A DNA stretch of 64,000 bases from assembly GCF_013240295.1 (NCBI RefSeq), contig NZ_JABETK010000006.1, forward strand, positions 173,993 to 237,992. The letters run 5' to 3'. The position numbers and the translations under genes are program-made. This document shows, in pieces, positions 55,002 through 63,588 of this stretch. How positions within the stretch are numbered: position 1 is the stretch's first letter; each line of letters starts with the position of its first letter. The stretch is from Neoaquamicrobium sediminum (GTDB lineage Bacteria > Pseudomonadota > Alphaproteobacteria > Rhizobiales > Rhizobiaceae). The notes beneath the pieces were generated by a model. The model saw nothing but the letters and a program-made list of their open reading frames with translations, did no database searches and was not told the DNA's origin.

Positions 55002-55826
55002 ATGTGGTTGAGACCGAATCCCTCAAGCTGTCCGCGCGACAAAGCAGAACCCGTTGAGGATGCCCCTCGGCAGTGCCAATTCGTCGTCCGGCTGCTCACC
55101 GCGGGCCTTCTCGGTCTCATATCGGCCATGTTCGCGCCTGCGACGGCGAGTGCCGCGTGCCCAGGCGTGAACCCTATAACGACCCCCTTGCCCGATCCCG
55201 TTTCCGGCCGCCAGTATGAGGTCTACGTCAGTCTTCCCGATGACTATGCCGATAATCCGGACAAGCGCTATCCATTGCTGGTCATGGCCGATGGCGGTCG
55301 CGCCTTTCCCAACCTGAGCTGCGATGTCCGGGCGCTCGCCCAGAAGGGCGCCATAGCCACGGAGCCCATCGTCGTCGGCCTTTCCTAAGCTCTTGGCGAG
55401 GACCTGGAGGACAGTCGGCGTCGGGACTACACGCCGGTCGCGCAAGGGCCGAGCAACCGGATCTATGGCGGGGCCGCCGCCTATCAGACCTACCTTATCG
55501 GGAGCCCGTCCTTCTGGTTCGCGGATGAGGCCATCTATGGCTTCGAGGACGCCTACGCGAAAAGGAACAAGCGCCTTGAGGCGACGGTCCTCCTCTATGT
55601 CGGCGGGCTGGAGATCTCGCGCTACGATCCGGCCCGAAAGGGGAACACGCGCGATATGGTGGCGGGCATGAACGCATTTGCATCACGCCTCCTGGGACGC
55701 GGATATGGCGGTCTGGAACTAAGCTCCGAGATCATAGCCGGAAAAGACCATCGCAGCTCGGTTCGCCCTGGCTTTGCCTGGGCGCTGACGGAAGCCTTGG
55801 CTTCGCTCACAGTCGCCGACCGATAG
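55002..55826 (+). pseudogene. Alpha/beta-hydrolase (IroE/BesA-like esterase), nonsense codon and internal deletion
   Basis: The frame begins with a signal-peptide-like segment, then LPDPVSGRQYEVYVSLPDDY and YPLLVMADGG. A TAA at 55386-55388 interrupts VGLS-ALGEDLEDSRRRDYTPV, where a Tyr codon (TAC) is expected. Beyond it the same frame continues to ADR-stop at 55826, but AAAYQTYL joins directly to IGSPSFWF: about 40 residues, including the G-x-S-x-G nucleophile elbow, are absent. The gene is therefore doubly inactivated. The C-terminal His region (KDHRSSVRPG) remains. Confidence 0.75.
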
Positions 55827-55840
55827 TTTCAGGACTGCTC

Positions 55841-56287
55841 CTATCGACCAGCGAAAGGTCGCAAGCGACGGACCAGCTCTGATCGCTTGAGCCCGCCAAT
55901 TGAGCGGGTTCGCGCATATTCTCCGCCGCTCGCTGTCTCGACGATGAAAATGGTCGGCGGTCCGTCCGCACGCAGATGGGCGAGCAGTTCCCTGTTGGCG
56001 CCATCCATGGGCGTCACGTCCACCTTGATCAGTGCAACATCCTCCAGCATCCGCCTGACTGCGGGATGCGGGAACACCTCGCGCTCCATCCGAAGGCACG
56101 GCGCGCACCAGTCTGCGCGGATGTCGACCAGCGCGTGTCGGTAGCGCGGGGCGAGCGTCCCGAGCGCCTCGCGCCATGATTCCAGATCCGTGACCGTGAC
56201 CGAGGATGCGGCGGCTGCAGGCCGCTGGGACCAAACAACGGTCCCTGCGGCCACAAGGCCGACAAGCACGGATCGGCGGGTCGCCAT
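55841..56287 (-). CDS. Thioredoxin-fold protein (SoxW/DsbD-C-like), exported
   Basis: 148 residues: signal peptide with ARRSVL-type start (about 1-27), then a thioredoxin domain with VDIRADWCAPCLRMEREVF (W-C-A-P-C) and cis-Pro in GPPTIFIV. Probably reduces periplasmic partners using electrons from a DsbD-like protein. Divergent from the DsbA-like gene with a CTTAAG box between. The start at 56287 gives a proper signal peptide; upstream codons are extra. Confidence 0.83.
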   Translation of the reverse strand: MATRRSVLVGLVAAGTVVWSQRPAAAASSVTVTDLESWREALGTLAPRYRHALVDIRADWCAPCLRMEREVFPHPAVRRMLEDVALIKVDVTPMDGANRELLAHLRADGPPTIFIVETASGGEYARTRSIGGLKRSELVRRLRPFAGR

Positions 56288-56385
56288 GTGCGGGTCCCTT
56301 ACACCGACGTCGTGACCAATCTGGCGAGTTCCTGAAACCACCGTCACCGTCCTTCCTCTTGGAAGCACCGAACGACCGTCGCCGC

Positions 56386-56402
56386 CTTAAGGCAGCCTTA
56401 AG
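56386..56402. promoter_or_regulatory. CTTAAG-N5-CTTAAG box, thioredoxin-like / DsbA-like promoters
   Basis: Hexamers at 56386-56391 and 56397-56402, spacer GCAGC, 46 bp before the DsbA-like start and 99 bp from the thioredoxin-like start. Identical geometry to the three other boxes. Confidence 0.7.
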
Positions 56403-56447
56403 GTCCAAAAGCCAGTTCGCCGACATCGGATCAATTGGAGCTTCGTC

Positions 56448-57170
56448 ATGCACGGCTGGCGCGATCGCACACCTATCGCCTTCCTCTCTTCCGAGAGGTG
56501 TCTTCCGTCGCCGGCGATATTGGGCCGGCGAACCGTCCTGTTCGGGCTCGCAGCGCTCACCGCAGCGGGCCTAGCGACCCGCGTTCACGCAGCCGACGAC
56601 CTCTCGGCCGAAATGATCCTGAACGACCCGGCGGCTCCGGTCGGCGGCAATCCCAAGGGCGATGTGACGATCGTTTCCTTCTTCGACTACAACTGCCCGT
56701 TCTGCAAACGGACCATCCAGCCGCTAAAGGCCGTGATGGCGTCCGACGGCAAGATCCGCCACGTCTATAAGGACTGGCCGATCCTCGCCCCAACCTCGGT
56801 CTTCGGCGCGAAGCTGGCGCTCGCCGCGAAGTATCACGGCAAATACGAGAAGGCCCACCTCGCGCTGATGGGCATCGACGGTTCGCGCGTGCCGGAGGAG
56901 CGTATGCGGCAAGCCCTGCAACGGGCCGGTTTCGACATGCCGCAGCTCGAAGCCGAAGCAAACCGTCGCGACGCCGAGATCACCACCTTGCTCAAGCGCA
57001 ACAACGCGCAGGCGGAAGGGCTCGGCCTGCAAGGAACGCCGACCTTCCTCATCGGTCAGTTCCTTGTCGCATCTCCGCTTGACGAAGCCGGTTTCCGGCA
57101 GGTCGTCAGGATGCGCGGGAAGCCTCCTGACCGTCCCGCCCCACGAACGTCAATCCAACCGATCTCGTGA
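56448..57170 (+). CDS. DsbA/ScsC-like thiol:disulfide oxidoreductase, exported
   Basis: 240 residues: signal sequence around residues 25-48, then a DsbA-type thioredoxin fold with FFDYNCPFCKRTIQ (C-P-F-C), helical insert and cis-Pro GTPTFLIG. It lies directly before a DsbD-like fragment, an arrangement known from ScsB/ScsC copper-tolerance modules and DsbD/DsbG pairs. Substrates are periplasmic cysteines. The start may be the later Met near the RR motif; both give export. Confidence 0.85.
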   Translation: MHGWRDRTPIAFLSSERCLPSPAILGRRTVLFGLAALTAAGLATRVHAADDLSAEMILNDPAAPVGGNPKGDVTIVSFFDYNCPFCKRTIQPLKAVMASDGKIRHVYKDWPILAPTSVFGAKLALAAKYHGKYEKAHLALMGIDGSRVPEERMRQALQRAGFDMPQLEAEANRRDAEITTLLKRNNAQAEGLGLQGTPTFLIGQFLVASPLDEAGFRQVVRMRGKPPDRPAPRTSIQPIS

Positions 57171-57175
57171 CCCGC

Positions 57176-57315
57176 ATGACCCTATTCCGCCTGCTCGCAA
57201 GCCTGTTCCTCATCCTCTGGCCTCTCTCCGCATCGGCACAATAGGGCGATCTCATGCAAGCCGAGGAGGCGTTCCGCTTCTGCCCAGCGGAGACGGAACC
57301 CGGAAAAGGCGACTT
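57176..57315 (+). pseudogene. DsbD/ScsB-like N-terminal fragment, cut by transposon
   Basis: Starts MTLFRLLASLFLILWPLSAS (signal peptide), then an in-frame TAG at 57242-57244, then GDLMQAEEAFRFCPAETEPGK and GDFNW, as expected for the N-terminal domain of DsbD. Homology ends at about 57305-57315, where sequence switches to TniA. The membrane and catalytic domains are gone. The upstream DsbA-like protein has therefore lost its probable electron donor in this window. Confidence 0.7.
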
Positions 57316-58707
57316 CAACTGGAGATCGAGGAGATCATCGCGACAACGTTACGAGAGCAGTGGCTCGTGCTGGAAGCTCCGCCGCTTGCTCCCGTCGTCG
57401 CCGAGATCCGCGCCCGCTGCGAAGAGGCCGGTCTGGCTGTGCCGTCCTACGTCACGGTGGCACGGCGCATTCCTGCGCTTTTCAGCCCGGAGGAGATCGC
57501 GAAGAAGCGATCGGCGAACCCGAAGCATCTCCACCGGCTCAAACCGCGGCCGGGCTACATCCATGCCGGGCGTCCGCTCGATGTCTGCCAGATCGATCAC
57601 ACGCCGACTGACATCAACTTCGTCGAGGTGGTTGAAGGTGGCGGAACGTTCGTCGGCCGGGCATTTCTCACGATTGTCACGGACGTAGCGACACGTTGTA
57701 TTCTGGGCTTCTGCCTCACGCTCGAAAAGCCGTCGGCGCTGTCGGTCGCACTATGCCTGGCGCAGGCGATGTGTCCGAAGGAAAAATGGTTGGCCGCGCG
57801 CAGCATCGAGCATGGGTGGCCGATGTTCGGTCGACCTCGGTCGCTGTTCACCGATTCCGCCAAGGAGTTCAAGGGCAATGCCTTCCAGCGTGGGTGCGAG
57901 GACTACGGCATCCGTATCCGCTACCGGGATCGCGGCCGCGTCCACCAGGGTGGCGTGGTCGAGAGGCTGCTCGGGAAGCTCAATTCGGTTCTGGCAACGC
58001 AGCCCGGCTCGACCGGCCGATCCGTGGCGGACCGCGACCAGTATCCTGCCGAGCGACGCGCGCGCCTCAGCTTCGCCGAGCTCGAGCAATGCGTCGCGCT
58101 CGCTGTGATCGACCACAACATTCAGGAGAACGCGAGAACCCTGAAGGTGCCGGCAACCGAATGGGACCGGCAGGCGCACGATCTTGCGCGCTTCGACGAT
58201 GATCCCATGCGGGTTCTGCTTGCATTCATGCCCGGGACCGAGCGGAGCCTCTCGCCTCAAGGCATCAGCCTGTTTGCGCACGACTACTATTCGCCCTGGC
58301 TGGGCGAATTGGTCCCGCAGCGAGATCGGCTGGGCAAACTCGACGTTCGATACGATCCACGCGACATCAGCCACGTCTACATCAGGGATCCGGAGACCAG
58401 GGATTTTCGACCGGTGGGGCGGCGCGACGGTATGCTTGCGCCGGTAACGTTGTGGGAGCACGAGGCCGACCGACTGCAGCGGCGCGCTGCGAATGTGCGC
58501 TCAAATGCCGAGAAGGTGAAGCTCCGCCGGCGGATCGCGGACATCGCCGGTGGACCGAAGCCGTCGAAGGCCGAGTTGCGCAATTCCGTGCGAAAATCTC
58601 ACGCCGCAGACGCACCCAAGCCCTATGACGCGATGCGGCCGGCGACGCCGGCGCCTGCCGATCATCCCGTTCGCCAAAAGCGCCGTCTGCCTGTGGAGGA
58701 TTGGTGA
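57282..58707 (+). pseudogene. TniA-like DDE transposase, 5'-truncated
   Basis: Mu/Tn5053-type transposase. The DDE triad is complete: VCQIDHTP, LFTDSAKEF and GGVVERLLG. The Mu-C beta-barrel and KKR-rich tail follow. But the N-terminal HTH (about 90-100 residues before LEIEEIIATTLREQW) is missing and there is no own start codon; the open frame simply runs in from the neighbouring genes. Hence the transposon is left-truncated and its left terminal repeat is lost. Its stop is 1-2 bp from the TniB start. Confidence 0.82.
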
Positions 58708-58708
58708 C

Positions 58709-59578
58709 GTGGCAGACCATCTGCTTGATAACGTTCGTCCCCACCTCGACCACGGCACGGCCGAGCGGATCGCCTACATCCAGGCGCCGCGGTGGATCGG
58801 ACACGAGGTGGCGGTCACGGCGCATGCACGTCTTGCCGAGCTTCTGTCGCGGCCGCCATCGTTGCGGACCCGAGGCCTGATGCTCGTCGGACCCTATGCC
58901 AACGGCAAGACGATGATCGCCGAACGATTCGCCGTCGGACATCTGAAAACAGCCGAACAGCAGCGGGTGTGGGTGGTGCAGACGCGCGAGGGCGCAGGTC
59001 TCGCCCATTTCTACGGAAGCATCCTGCAGGCGTTGCGCGGCGCCAGCCGGGACGTCGGCCGCAAGGCCGAGCAGATCGATCATCTTCTCGACAGGCTGAA
59101 GCCCAGGATCCTGATCTTCGATGAGTTCCACAATGCTCTGCGCGGTCGGGCGCGCGACGTCGAAGCCGTGCTTGCCTTCCTTCGGAGGATCGGCCGCCAG
59201 TTCGACATCTCGCCTGTTTTGATCGGCGAGGTCGCCGTCTACGACTTCATCAACCAGACCGCCGAAATGGCGACCCGGTTCGACCTGCACGCCGTGCCGC
59301 GTTGGCAATACGGCGAGGAGTTCCTTGCGCTGCTCGACAGCCTTGAGAGCGCACTGCCGCTCGCTCGCGCGTCCGATCTCTCGGATGAACCCCTGGCGCG
59401 CACGATCTTCCAGCTCTCCGAGGGTCTGATCGGTGAGATCGTGGCGATCGTCTCCGCGGCGGCCGCGGTCGCGGTGAGGTCCGGCGAGGAGCGGATCACG
59501 AAATCGGACATCGAGGCGCTGCATTACGTCCCGGTTACGAAGCGCCGCCGGGCGCGGGTACGCGACGACCTGCTGTGA
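58709..59578 (+). CDS. TniB-like transposition ATPase
   Basis: About 289 residues from GTG 58709 (VADHLLDNVRPHLDHGTAERIAYI). AAA+ P-loop: Walker A VGPYANGKTM, Walker B ILIFDEFHNAL, sensor Arg region MATRFDLHAVP. In Tn5053/Tn7-like elements it selects the target with TniQ and activates TniA. The open frame extends upstream into tniA, but homology begins at the GTG. It is intact although its partners are damaged. Confidence 0.83.
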   Translation: MADHLLDNVRPHLDHGTAERIAYIQAPRWIGHEVAVTAHARLAELLSRPPSLRTRGLMLVGPYANGKTMIAERFAVGHLKTAEQQRVWVVQTREGAGLAHFYGSILQALRGASRDVGRKAEQIDHLLDRLKPRILIFDEFHNALRGRARDVEAVLAFLRRIGRQFDISPVLIGEVAVYDFINQTAEMATRFDLHAVPRWQYGEEFLALLDSLESALPLARASDLSDEPLARTIFQLSEGLIGEIVAIVSAAAAVAVRSGEERITKSDIEALHYVPVTKRRRARVRDDLL

Positions 59579-60603
59579 CGGGTGGTGCCGCACGAGCGTG
59601 CTTCGCGATCGAGATCCGCGAGCGATATGGCGACGTCGCTCCGGATAGGTGGCCGGTTTCCGTCCAGCCGCTTCCGGACAAGCTGGCTCCACCGTCTTGG
59701 GATCACGAACGGCATCGCCCCGCGGTCGTTCGCTGGCGTCCTCGGGCTCGGCGAGAGGATGTGGTCGCCGCGTCTCGACTTTCGCCAGCCGCGCAACGTC
59801 GCCACGTTGCTTTGCCATCAGACGCGCCTGCCGCCGAGAGCTATCTCGTCGATGACGATGAGCGGCTGCGCCACGGCCGCACTCCTGCTGCCGCTGCGCG
59901 ATAATGCGCACCGGAACCGTTCGACCTGGATGCAATATTGCCCGCTTTGCCTCACAGGGGACGAGGCGCCATATTTTAGGCGGCAGTGGCGGCTGGCATC
60001 GCGTGTCTCGTGCTTGGTACATGCCTGCGGCCTTCGGGATCGATGCCCAGGCTGCCACGCCGGCGTCGCGGCGTTCGACGAAGCCGATCTGGTCCCACAG
60101 CATTTTTGCGCGCGATGCGGATTCGACCTGCGACTGCGCCGAAGGCCTCGGTCAAAGCGTCCGCACGTCGCCTGGAACGCGCGATCGCGGATATATGCCG
60201 GATGGAGGCGGTCAGGAGTTCAGCGAGAACCAGCGATGCCGTCTCGCGTGTGCTGCGCATACCGGTCGCCGCCGAGGTCCGCTCGGGAAGGACACTCACG
60301 AATCTCTCGACCGCCGCGCGCATTCGCTGCTTCGAGGTGCTCGCGGCAAAACCTCCCGACTGGCTGGTGAAGGACATGGACACCGCCGACGCATACCGGC
60401 GCTGGATGATCGTGGCCGCCGGCGGCCATGACGCGCTGATCAAGCGCTTTGCGGATTACCTGAATAAACATCAGGCGCGGCGGCGATCATCCAGGCGCCC
60501 GAGACCGCCCGGTGCTGAGCTCGCCGATCTGCTGACCGCCTATGTGCGCGTGGCCGGTCATCGGACCGGCCGCACGAACGAACAGCGTGGCCAGATCTCG
60601 TGA
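59575..60603 (+). pseudogene. TniQ-like zinc-finger protein, broken in two places
   Basis: GTG start overlapping the tniB stop. Frame 1: RWPVSVQPLPDKL; frame 2: TSWLHRLGITNGIAPRSFAG with zinc-binding CPLC, CPGC and CARC pairs; frame 3: SVKASARRLERAIADIC to the end. The first break (59675-59690) looks like a deletion between AGCTG-containing repeats; the second is near 60130-60140. TniQ directs target choice in Tn7/Tn5053-like transposition. No guide-RNA (Cas) genes are present. Confidence 0.78.
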
Positions 60604-60616
60604 TCTTGAACACCGT

Positions 60617-61315
60617 TTACTCGTCGATGGCGGCGTCGGCGCCATTGTCGCCAGCATCCGCAAATCCGGGCATGATGTCTCCAGCCAGCAGCTTCTCCTT
60701 CGAGAGCAGCCCGGCATCCTCGAGCGCCTCGCGGTCGGGCAGGTCTCGCAGCGTATCGAGTCCGAACTCGAGCAGGAAGGCCTGCGTGGTGACATAGGTG
60801 TAGGGCGCCCCGGGCTGGGGCGCACGCGGGCCGGACGCGATGAAGCCGTGCGAGCGCAGATTGCCGATCAGGTCGCGGCTGATCTCCTTGCCGAAGAAGG
60901 ACGACAGTTCCGCGCGGGTGATCGGCTGGAAATAGGCGATGCACATCAGTACCAGCACCTCCGACTGCGAGAGGTCGAAGGTGCGCTCGCTTCCGCCGAC
61001 CGCAGTGCGGATGGCGTCGGCGTAGGCCGGCCGGGTCAGGTGCTTCCAGCCGCCGGCGACGGCGATCAGGTCGTAGGGCCGGCCGCGCAGCTCCTCGCGG
61101 ATGTCGTCGATGAGAAGATCGATGCTGCAGGCCCTACCGACGATCCGCGCCAGCGTGTCACGGCCGACCGGCTCGCTGGCGGCGAAGATTGTCGCCTCGA
61201 CACGGTTCATCCATTCGCGCCAGCGCACCTCCGGCGGCAGATGGTCGAGCTCCCGGTCAAACAGACCGTCGTCTGGCCGGCCCTTCCTCGTTCTTGCGCG
61301 CGCCGCCTCCGCCAT
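60617..61315 (-). CDS. ScpB-like SMC-Scp complex subunit
   Basis: 232 residues with tandem winged helices as in ScpB: VEATIFAASEPVGRDTLARIVG, DLIAVAGGWKHLTRPAYADAIRTAVG, LSQSEVLVLMCIAYFQPITRAELSSFFGKEISRDLIGNL and PYTYVTTQAFLLEFGL. Chromosomal ScpB binds the SMC-ScpA complex for chromosome segregation, but no ScpA or SMC is encoded here. It follows the DUF1403 gene by 5 bp. Probably an accessory plasmid or element version. Confidence 0.8.
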   Translation of the reverse strand: MAEAARARTRKGRPDDGLFDRELDHLPPEVRWREWMNRVEATIFAASEPVGRDTLARIVGRACSIDLLIDDIREELRGRPYDLIAVAGGWKHLTRPAYADAIRTAVGGSERTFDLSQSEVLVLMCIAYFQPITRAELSSFFGKEISRDLIGNLRSHGFIASGPRAPQPGAPYTYVTTQAFLLEFGLDTLRDLPDREALEDAGLLSKEKLLAGDIMPGFADAGDNGADAAIDE

Positions 61316-61320
61316 CTCTC

Positions 61321-62340
61321 TCAGATCCCATAGATGCGGAAGGTCGTGCGGCCGCTGAGCTCGCGCACGGCGCCGAGCTCGACCAGCCGGTCGAACAGGC
61401 GGCGCAGGCTGCGGTCGCTCATGCCGGCGATCTTTGCCGACGCCACGATCGCGTCGTCGGACAACAGCCGATCGACGACGAGGTTCGCACCTCGAGCACG
61501 AAGGCTGGGCGCCACCGCGGTCAGGCGGTCCGCGCGACGCTCGATGTCAGCCGACAGGTCGACAACACGCAACGCCGCCCGCGCCTGTGCGGCGAGCAAA
61601 TTCTTCGCGCGCTCAGAGACAACCTCAATGCTCGTCGCCGCAACGCCAAGGGGTCGCCGCGGCCGACCGGAACCCGTTGCGCCGGCACCTTCGCCACCGA
61701 GCAGCGGTACGGCGTGCGCCCAGCCCAGCCGCTGCGCAAGCATCGCATCGGCGATCCAGCATCCAAGAGTGCGCGGAAGGCCGCGCCGCTCGACGGCCGC
61801 GAAGGCGCCGATCAGCACACCAACGGTGCCTTCGGTCGCCGCAAGCTGCCGAAGCTCGTCCGCAAGGTTGGCCGCCGTCTCGTCATTTCGGGCGAGCCCC
61901 AGGGCATCGAGCACGCCGGCGATGCTCGTCTCCGTCAGGAGTTCCTCCGTAGGCCGTGACGCCAGCCGGCGCCACGCCAGCAGCATACGACCGGCCGGCC
62001 CGGCATCGTCGCCGGGTCGCGTGAGCAGCACGGCGTCGCGCAGAGCGGCCTCGTCCTCAACACGCCCCGCCTGTTTGGTCGTCGCCGCCGCCGCGGCTAG
62101 CGCCAGCCGCTGCCGCCACGCCCCGGCCCAGCGCTCCTGCCGGCGGACCACGGCATCGAGCGCGCCGATGGCGGCGCCCGCGGCGATCGCGATGTCCTCA
62201 ATCCCTTTCACCGCAAGGCTTTGTGCGTCGGGAACGGCGCGCCGCAGCCAGCCCGGCAGCGCGATTGCCGGGGCGGCTGCAGCGGCTCCGAGCGTCGGCG
62301 CTCGGAGGCGAGGAGGGGATTTGGGGCGCAGAATCATCAA
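61321..62340 (-). CDS. DUF1403-family protein
   Basis: 339 residues; Ala-rich, helical, ending in a winged-helix-like segment (MSDRSLRRLFDRLVELGAVRELSGRTTFRIYG). DUF1403 has no established function; members occur on rhizobial plasmids beside ScpB-like genes and tyrosine recombinases, exactly the setting here. The C-terminal DNA-binding look and operonic link to ScpB suggest a role in DNA maintenance. Start at 62340 lies next to the palindromes before the recombinase gene. Confidence 0.75.
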   Translation of the reverse strand: MMILRPKSPPRLRAPTLGAAAAAPAIALPGWLRRAVPDAQSLAVKGIEDIAIAAGAAIGALDAVVRRQERWAGAWRQRLALAAAAATTKQAGRVEDEAALRDAVLLTRPGDDAGPAGRMLLAWRRLASRPTEELLTETSIAGVLDALGLARNDETAANLADELRQLAATEGTVGVLIGAFAAVERRGLPRTLGCWIADAMLAQRLGWAHAVPLLGGEGAGATGSGRPRRPLGVAATSIEVVSERAKNLLAAQARAALRVVDLSADIERRADRLTAVAPSLRARGANLVVDRLLSDDAIVASAKIAGMSDRSLRRLFDRLVELGAVRELSGRTTFRIYGI

Positions 62341-62356
62341 GGATAGGATGAATCAT

Positions 62357-62440
62357 CGCGGCGGTTTTGACAACGAAAATGGGAAAAACCGCCGCGCCTG
62401 TCGATAACCTTTTATGTCCGGTAAGGTTCCATTACCGGAC
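62357..62440. promoter_or_regulatory. Two palindromes in the divergent DUF1403 / recombinase B promoter
   Basis: Palindrome 1: perfect 12-bp arms CGCGGCGGTTTT (62357-62368) and AAAACCGCCGCG (62385-62396), spacer 16 bp. Palindrome 2: 9-bp arms GTCCGGTAA (62416-62424) and TTACCGGAC (62432-62440), spacer 7 bp, 24 bp before the recombinase start. They may be operators or recombination core sites. Confidence 0.65.
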
Positions 62441-62463
62441 GTATTCTGATAGCCTCGCAAATC

Positions 62464-63588
62464 ATGGAAAATCCCCCGCCAAAACCCGCCAAAAACGATC
62501 TCCCGGCCGAGGATCCGTTCGCCGGCGACCCGCTAGAGGGCGAGATGCCCGACATCGTCGATCTCGTCATGGAGATGGGCCAGCCCACAGCCCGCGTTCC
62601 GGCGCACGTCGAGGAGCTGGTCGAGACTGCGCGGGACTATGCCGACAACGCCAGCTCGGAGAACACCCGTAGCGCCTACGCCAAGGACTGGAAGCATTTC
62701 ACCTCCTGGTGCCGGCGCAACGGTTTCGATCCCCTGCCCCCGGATTCCAAGGTGATCGGGCTCTATATCAGCGCCTGCGCCGCCGGCGGCGTGAAGCTCG
62801 GTGCCCCGGCTCTCTCCGTCTCGACGATCGAGCGCCGTCTTTCCGGCATTTCCTGGAATTTTACCCAGCGCGGCCTGTCCATGGACCGGGCCGATCGCCA
62901 CATCGCCACCGTGCTCGCCGGCATCCGCCGCAAGCACGCCAGGCCGCCGCGCGTGAAGGAAGCCGTTATTGGCGACGACCTCGTCGCGATGCTGGCCACG
63001 CTCGGCCACGACCTGAGAGGTCTCCGCGACCGCGCCATCCTGCTCCTCGGCTTCGCCGGCGGCCTGCGCCGTTCCGAGATCGTCGGCCTCGACGTCACGC
63101 GCGACGATGACAGCGATGGCGCCGGCTGGATCGAGATCCTTCCGGGCAAGGGTGTGCTGGTGACGCTGCGCGGCAAGGGCAGCCAATGGCGCGAGGTCGA
63201 GGTCGGCCGCGGCTCCAGCGACCACACCTGCCCCGTGGTCGCGCTCGAGACCTGGATCAAGTACGGCCGCATTGCGCGAGGTCCCCTCTTCCGCCGCATC
63301 TTCAAGGACAACAAGACCGTCGACGTCGAGCGACTCTCCGACAAGCACGTCGCCCGCCTGGTCAAGAAGACTGTGCTTGCCGCCGGCGTCCGCGCCGATC
63401 TGCCGGATCCGGAGCGTGTGCTCCTGTTTGCCGGTCACTCGCTGCGTTCGGGTCTCGCATCCTCGGCCGACATCGAGGAGCGTTACGTCCAGAAGCAGCT
63501 CGGCCATGCGTCGGCTGAGATGACCCGCAAGTATCAGCGCCGGCGTGATCGGTTCCGGACCAACCTCACCAAGGCGTCCGGGCTGTAG
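62464..63588 (+). CDS. Tyrosine recombinase B
   Basis: 374 residues. SAM-like domain about 55-170, catalytic domain about 180-374, with the same active-site set as recombinase A: GGLRRSEIVGL, HSLRSG, LGHAS and the Tyr in MTRKYQRRRDRF. No frameshift. Same strand as recombinase A, 61 kb away; the ends of both proteins read RxNLTKASGL. It lacks the N-terminal insert of A. Natural targets may be the palindromes upstream. Confidence 0.9.
   Translation: MENPPPKPAKNDLPAEDPFAGDPLEGEMPDIVDLVMEMGQPTARVPAHVEELVETARDYADNASSENTRSAYAKDWKHFTSWCRRNGFDPLPPDSKVIGLYISACAAGGVKLGAPALSVSTIERRLSGISWNFTQRGLSMDRADRHIATVLAGIRRKHARPPRVKEAVIGDDLVAMLATLGHDLRGLRDRAILLLGFAGGLRRSEIVGLDVTRDDDSDGAGWIEILPGKGVLVTLRGKGSQWREVEVGRGSSDHTCPVVALETWIKYGRIARGPLFRRIFKDNKTVDVERLSDKHVARLVKKTVLAAGVRADLPDPERVLLFAGHSLRSGLASSADIEERYVQKQLGHASAEMTRKYQRRRDRFRTNLTKASGL

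Noticed and set aside
58382..60103. 573-residue open frame antisense to TniA/TniB
   Set aside because: High-GC shadow frame; no family pattern, and it lies opposite genes with clear catalytic motifs.
57282..60603. CRISPR-associated (Tn7-like) transposon
   Set aside because: TniA/B/Q are present, but there are no cas genes and no repeat array; it fits a damaged Tn5053-type element.
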